Assembly: GCA_037501455.1 (NCBI GenBank)
Contig: CM074863.1
Location: 55,843,501 to 55,907,500 of the forward strand
Direction of reading: 5' to 3'
Source: Lantana camara
Lineage: Eukaryota > Streptophyta > Magnoliopsida > Lamiales > Verbenaceae
DNA: 64,000 nt
The notes under the pieces are model-generated. The model did no database searches, was not told the origin of the DNA, and worked only from the letters and a program-made list of their open reading frames with translations. Within the stretch, counting starts at the first letter, position 1, and the number at the start of each line of letters is the position of its first letter. A program made the position numbers and the translations under genes. Positions 58,398 to 64,000 of the stretch are shown piece by piece.

Positions 58398-60089
58398 TCT
58401 GCAATGCATGCATGAATTATATGAATGTTGTGTAATTGTAATGCATGCATGTAGTGTGCGTAGGTGTTAAGTCTTAAATGTTATTTTTTTAATTTATATT
58501 TATTTTATAATAATATATCATAAATTGTTACCCTATGTAAAATTATGGAAATCAATTGATATCATTTCATGCTCATATTTATGTAAATAACTTGGATGAC
58601 TTTGTTTTATCTAATTCCCAAATTAAGCTTAGCATGGTATGTGTTTGGGATTATTACATGGAATGTATGGCTCGAGTTGAATTGATTCATGAAAATTATA
58701 GAACGAATGAATATGGAACCTTCATATGTTGAACGTACTTGAACATATTAGGAGAATTGCTTGATTTCATGACTTCCCAACGTCATTTTACTTCTCATGC
58801 ATCTCATATCATGTTCATTGCATGTCGTGCGTCTTATATGGTTCATTTGGTGTCTTGAGTCTCACAAGCACGCTATATTGTTTTTGATACAGTTTCTCCA
58901 GGGCGGAGACTTGTCAGGTTCATAGGACACTCTCGAGTCTCCTTTTCTTCTTGGTATTGTTCGGTAAGAGGTATACAGGTGGGTTTCTCTACTATTTAGC
59001 GAAATGACCCTATATACTTCTAAAGTGTAAAGATTTCGGCCAAAATTTATTATATGTATATAGAGTCATTCAAGAGTAAATGATTGCAACGTAAAGCCTT
59101 TATTTTATAAACCCTACCAAATGTTTTGGCGAGAAGGAATGAATGAATGCATAGAATGGGGCCCAGGGACTTGGTGTGAGTGGCTATCCGGGGAGGCATG
59201 GGCCGACAGTGATCCCTCACGCTAGTTCCAACCAAACTACGGTGATATCGGACCTCGCTAGGAAATTGGCGAGGAATGGGAGCTGAGTGCCACTAGGGGA
59301 GTCATGTAACCCCTTTTGGTCAATGAATGGGTGGTCGGGCCCTACAAACCTTCCACCAACCCGGGGAAGAAGGTGTAAATGATCATGAATGTGCACGAAA
59401 GAAAGTAATGCATGAAAAGAAAGAAAGAATGAATCTCCAAGGTGTTGGTTGGAGACAATGCACGCCCACTCGCCGGGCCACGAAAGACCTAATTTGGGAT
59501 TGTTATAATCCCTTTTGATGATTTCTTTATTTCACCCACTTGGGAAATGTTTTAAAAACCTCATTTGGGATTATAGCTAGCATGTGAATGTTCAAATATT
59601 CTCCTATATTATACTTATGCGCTGTTTTATACCCACCAGTCTCTTAAAGACTAAACCCGGTTTGTTTTAGTTTCTTTGCAGGTTTGGAGTGCTAGGCGGG
59701 AAGTCGAGTCTGTCAAGTTTATTAGTTAAGTCTTGGTCACTTCATATGCATTTTGTAATTAGATTGAATTTTAAATAATGGATAAATGCCATCTATGATT
59801 ATGATTATGAAATTATGTTTATGTATGAATTTTCGGGACTAGGTATCTATGTCAATTGAACCCGTTATTTTGCTAGAATTGGTACTGGATTATATGCTAT
59901 GCTTCCGCATTTGTCATTTATCTTTGTTCTTTATTATTTGATTGCGAAGGTTTAGTTCCCGCATAGCCTATTGAGTGAGTGAGTGAGTCCCCGTTCGCTG
60001 TGAGATGGATTCATGTATGGGCTTTCCATTTCATGCGTGGATCAGGCTCATAGTGCGGGGATGTGGCACCTTCCGTTTGGAGTGCTACA

Positions 60090-60820
60090 TTTCTCAACTG
60101 TAAGATCGTGGATGCAAGATCCTCGTTCAAGTACGTTTCTACCCTCATTGGAATATGGGACAATTCCATGATGTTATACATTAGAACATTTTTATGAGGT
60201 GGTACAATTGCTCTTAAGTGGTTGGATAAATGCATTCACTTTAGGTTGATTCTCTTATGACCCCAGGTCGAATTTTCATGTAATTGAAAATCTCGCCTTA
60301 TAGAGAAAGCTTTTCTCTTTTTGGATTCTAGAACGAATTTTAGGATCCAAAACCATTTATAGTTAGTCAGGACTTAGTCAATTTGTTTGACTTAAGGATG
60401 GATACGAATGGGTTTGCATTTCATATTGTAGAGAATCACAGAACTACAACCTGAATGCTAAGCAAAGAACTAAGTGAGCATGTTAAATAATAACGATATA
60501 CATGAGATTAGGTCTTTAATCTATGTAGCTCCCACTGTTTTTAGAAGATCTATAATTCCCAAAGATCTCAGATAATACTTGTTATCCCAATGGATACTAA
60601 GATCCTAAGCACTTAACCTTGAACCCATGACTCGTGGCCATTCTCAATTAAGCCTAAGGTAGGTACAACTTACCAATTCCAATACTGTGGAATTCTTAGT
60701 AATGTTTTTGCATCACCATTCTTTCAATATGGACCCACGACTCGTGTGACATCCATATTTACTTAGGCGTTAAGTTAGACCCATCAATCATAAGATCATG
60801 ATCAAAACTTAGTTCGAACG
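60090..60820. other. unassigned sequence between retrotransposons
   Basis: About 730 bp with no ORF longer than about 75 codons, no LTR-like ends and no recognised coding motif. It contains an imperfect internal repeat (acccatgactcgtgg near 60626 and acccacgactcgtgt near 60733). It could be old LTR or untranslated sequence of another element, or the host sequence flanking the array. Confidence 0.5.
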
Positions 60821-63755
60821 TGTAGTACCCGGAGCGGCGAGCCACCACATCCCTCACACCTAGCCCCGAACCCACATATGAAATAGAAATCCATACATGA
60901 GCCCAAGACTAAGCGAACGGGAACCTACACACACTAGCTAGGCCAGGCGGAGCTAAGACAGAACCAGAGCACGCAAAACAATAACAAAGCAGAAGCATAT
61001 AACAAAATCCAAGAAGATAAATCCACAAAACTGGTTTAACTATCCCTAGGAGCCAGTCCTGAATAAATAAAATCAATTATTCATACATAACTCATTACCA
61101 AATGCATAACATATACATACTTCCAATGATCAAAACTGAATTACATACATAATGAGACCGAATACAAATGTTAATGTAACTCGAGCTAGGAGACTAGAAC
61201 TTGACCGACTCACAACTCCACCTAGCACGACCCGAAACCTGCAAACTAAAAAGTTGAAAGGAGAGGGTCAGTCCACCGACTGAGTGAGGGGGCTAACGCA
61301 CACCCACACGCGTATATATATATAGAGCAAAACACGTAATAAACCAATGACTATGAATCGGGATAGGGTTTTACATACCAAAGCCATTTTCCAAAAAGAG
61401 CTCATATTTATACATATACTCATATCTTCCTAAGTTTGGAAACTCGTAAGGGTTCATATATATTCAAAGAACGTATATGGATTCACATTAAAAACTCATA
61501 AGGATTCTTATATTCAGATCGATTCATAGCTTAGCGTAGAAATCTCATATTGAAAACAAACTCTCCTATCCCATTTCATAATCAATCATAATAAAACAAA
61601 CTTAAATTACCCGGCGAGTACGGGTCAACTTTACCTCTTAATAAAAGAATTCATAAGAAACATAATAAAACATAAATATATAAAATTCATAAGACCAATA
61701 CCTATACGTGGGGTAGCGATCCCGCAACGTACCTTAAGGGGCACGTGCACAGGCTTAACCCGGCAGCCCAACACCGTCTCAGCGTCCTTACCCACGCCTC
61801 CGGGGCCCAGGGATTCATAAGATTCATAAGGAAACATAAGATTCATAAGAAACATACCTAACTCGTGAAACCTAGAAACATACGATTCATACTTAAGAAA
61901 CATACCTTACCGTGCAACTCGGCATATGCTATACATACCTCTTCGTGTCTTCCAAATCCATATGATGCTGAAGGAGATCCGCAGTTCGCTTGACACTACA
62001 CGGTTTGGAGCATAGCCTCGTTGCAAAACCATTTTAAGCTTACATATGCTCGTATATATAGTTCAAAACATTTAACCTTATGATAAGATCATAAACGTAT
62101 CTTATAAGCACGTATCTATTATATAAATATAATAGTATAGTCACATGCGGGCTTGAAAACGAGCACTTTGGGTTGCTGGCCGTATTAACTAAAAAGAAAA
62201 AAACCTACACCTCACCTTTTTACCAAAATACCAACAGATGAGCATTGACGGTCAAGAAGGGGTTAAATGGTGGATCTGACACCTCTCGAACTCGAATCTG
62301 AGACAAACAAACACATACTCACAACTGAGACTCGATCATGAACCAATTGGACGCACGGCGATGCATAAGAATGTATTTGGATGCAATGCACATCATAAAT
62401 ATTCATACTTAGGCGTCTCGATTCACTTAATGAGAAATCATATCAATAATTCAAGAATTAAATTCATAACGAGTTAAATAAATTCTTATATTAATATTTC
62501 ATATGCATTCATAAGATTAAAGTTCAAAAAGAGATCATGAGATGCAAGAAACATTAAACGTGCCATTCAAGCCATTTAAATTCAAAACACGTACGAACCG
62601 TATTGTATAAATTCATAAACGTAATTCATAAAATATAACAAATAATTAAACTACAAAATTACATTTAGAGTATAAATTTCATGCATAAGAATTCAAATAA
62701 GTACACAAGATCACATTCATAATTAAACCATATAATATAAAAGCAAGATTAAATAAATTGTTAAAGGAAAAATCTATACAATTCATGAATATATACACCA
62801 TGTCACATGCACCATCAGCTCCAAACACATTTAAGATCATATAAATCTAATCTAAGTCACAAAATTCAAAAGCACAAAGCATCAAACTTAATCCATTCAA
62901 GCGCCACGTGAATTCCATGCAAAAGGAACAAAATAAACAAGCAAACACTTAAGAAATTAATGAAAGGAGCATATAAATGAAAGTGCATCAGCTGGCCATT
63001 CTCCCCGCCAGGGGAGATTTCCTCTACAACTTTCCCCGGCCAGGGAAAAGGGAAAAAGTTTACAGAAGGTTCAAAGGGAATGTCCCCGGCCGGGGACTTC
63101 CCAAGTTCATTTCTCCCCGCCCGGAGAGAAGCTTTCTTCGTGAAGAAAACGCAGTAACAGATCGCGAATCCCCTGCATCAAACACTCAACAGCACCAGCA
63201 ACTAACAAGGCAACACACAACAGTAATTAAACCACAAAAGCAACAGCCACAAAACTTACAATTGCAGCCACAAACCGGGCACGAAAGGGATCAAAGATAG
63301 CATCAGATTCCATGGAAAAGCTTGCAAGAACTCAAGATTCAAAAATGGTGAAATCACATACACATCTCACACAACCAAATCATAGCCATAATCACATAAT
63401 AGCTGCTAAGAAAATCACATTTCATGCTTCAAATCACACAGAAACAAGCTCAAGACATGGATTCAAGAAAAATGGAGAAAACTTAACTATTCATTTCATG
63501 GATCAAATCTCAATCATATATGGCTCAAATTATGAATTTCTTGGATGTAAATGATCATATAAGCATATACATATCAAATATAGACTTACCTTTTGAAGAA
63601 GATGGAGTAAAGTGAAGATCAAAGCTCAAAAATCCCCAAGGGTTGAGAGTTGCGAAAATGGAACTGCTGCTGCTCCAGAACTCAGCTTCTTTCTCCTCCT
63701 ACATTCATCTCTCTATAAACTTGATTGCAGTTAAAATTGTTATCCCCAAAACTGT
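60821..63755 (-). mobile_element. LTR related to families A/B (minus strand), truncated
   Basis: The plus-strand left end is tgtagtacccgg, followed by the terminal modules ccaccacatccctc and cgaacggg and a GGCGG module, so this is the 3' end of an LTR read in reverse. An acceptor-like TTTGCAG|GT (minus) lies at 61239-61240, type 2 palindromes at 62999-63131 and a consensus donor AAAAG|GTAAGT (minus) at 63589. The other LTR end is missing: at about 63755 it runs into Tekay-like protease sequence. No matching duplication for gaacg was found. Confidence 0.78.
62999..63131 (-). repeat. palindrome cluster type 2 in truncated LTR
   Basis: Four units: tctccccgccaggggaga (from 63001), ttccccggccagggaa (from 63032), gtccccggccggggac (from 63081) and tctccccgcccggagaga (from 63113). 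On the sense strand the cluster starts about 457 bp after the donor at 63589, matching 56807-56942 in order and offset. Confidence 0.88.
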
Positions 63756-63981
63756 TAGAGGTACGCATTCTGAACACGCCAGTTACTGTCTCATAAGACC
63801 CTGGCGCCATGCATTCATTCATTGCATCACAATTATGTGCGCAGTTACATTTTCTACTTGAACCACTATCCTATGTGTTTAAAGTAAGTTCTACTTTGGA
63901 AACTTGCCTTAACATGAATAGAAAATATAAACACTACCTAAAGTTATTACGAAACATGAGTAGAATCTGAGGACAAATTGT
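63756..63981 (+). pseudogene. Tekay-like protease fragment, second copy
   Basis: Nucleotide-level similarity to 5733-5910 of the first Tekay-like element: shared blocks include cattctaaacacgccagt-like sequence and cgcattcattcattgcatca. The aspartic protease core is therefore recognisable but frameshifted (a 5-bp loss near 63762). After about 63930 the sequence jumps to the element's 3' end (gagtagaatctgaggac, as at 6996-7013). It is a deletion derivative lacking gag, RT and integrase. Confidence 0.8.
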
Positions 63982-64000
63982 CTTTAAGGGGGGTGGATTG
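63982..64000 (+). other. polypurine tract and first bases of a 3' LTR
   Basis: ctttaaggggggtggat followed by tg at the last two bases. By analogy with 7021-7038 the 3' LTR of this element begins at 63999 and continues beyond the window. Confidence 0.72.

Larger units (their letters stand above)
21849..60089 (+). mobile_element. LARD-like retrotransposon, tandem LTR-internal-LTR-internal-LTR
   Basis: Three family A LTRs (21849-24137 truncated; 28994-34879; 38055-60089, the latter two with nested insertions) alternate with two internal regions (24138-28993 and 34880-38054). Each internal region starts with a tRNA-iMet primer site and ends in a polypurine tract. With nested DNA removed the complete LTRs are about 2.8-3.4 kb and the internals about 3.1 kb, with no sustained ORF, fitting large retrotransposon derivatives (LARDs), which rely on proteins from another element. 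The arrangement is best explained by unequal recombination between LTRs of neighbouring or sister copies. Confidence 0.82.
38055..60089 (+). mobile_element. LTR 3 of tandem LARD array, with two nested solo LTRs
   Basis: Begins tgtaacgccccag and ends ggagtgctaca. Removing the LTRs at 39040-41926 and 42584-58325 leaves about 3.4 kb collinear with LTR 2. Donor AAG|GTGAGC is at 38870, type 1 palindromes at 42218-42371, and acceptor TTTCTTTGCAG|GT at 59680-59681, followed by GCTAGGCGGG. Of the three array LTRs this is the only one with a complete set of these signals. It is followed by unassigned sequence from 60090. Confidence 0.86.

Overview
This window looks like plant DNA: a heterochromatic, retrotransposon-packed stretch of a flowering-plant nuclear genome, probably a eudicot. 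I found no host protein-coding gene, tRNA, rRNA or CRISPR array. Almost every base can be assigned to LTR retrotransposons nested inside one another. The plant origin rests on an Athila-type element with a tRNA-Asp primer site, a Tat-type element with a second RNase H, Tekay/Del-like chromovirus remnants, and tRNA-iMet primer sites.

Left block (1-21850). A decayed Tat-type gag-pol relic (17.5-21.85 kb, with probable leader at 1-80 and 16765-17480) was hit by a minus-strand solo LTR (81-16759, 5-bp target duplication ctaag). That LTR was in turn hit by a deleted Tekay-like element (1947-8645, duplication cagt) and by a plus-strand solo LTR (10003-16722, duplication agcca). The latter carries yet another solo LTR (11418-15510). 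The Tat integrase stops abruptly at about 21.85 kb, where it joins the middle of a different LTR.

Central block (about 21.85-60.09 kb). Here three LTRs alternate with two nearly identical ~3.1 kb internal regions: LTR, internal, LTR, internal, LTR. Each internal region has a tRNA-iMet primer site and a polypurine tract but no usable ORF. With LTRs of about 3 kb this is a LARD-like non-autonomous element (called family A here), tandemly duplicated. It is broken by solo LTRs at 26469-28219, 31774-34837, 39040-41926 and 42584-58325. The last contains a 12.0 kb Athila-type element (42712-54740, duplication ggcgg) with 1.44 kb LTRs, a gag-pol frame broken only by five stop codons, and a long post-pol ORF.

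Right block (60090-64000). About 730 bp of unassigned sequence is followed by a truncated minus-strand LTR (60821 to about 63755). This is fused to a remnant of a second Tekay-like element whose polypurine tract ends at the last bases of the window.

Most interesting structure. The long LTRs (families A, B, C and relatives) share an architecture not explained by standard LTR parts: a good 5' splice site (AG|GTRAG), then 0.4-0.6 kb later a cluster of about four to seven GC-rich palindromes, then a 3' splice site (TTTGCAG|GT) just before a conserved GCTAGGCGGG module. The palindrome sequence differs between LTRs (four distinct vocabularies) and even between LTRs of the same family, while the position stays nearly fixed. 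This looks like a position-conserved, sequence-swappable cassette inside a candidate LTR intron.
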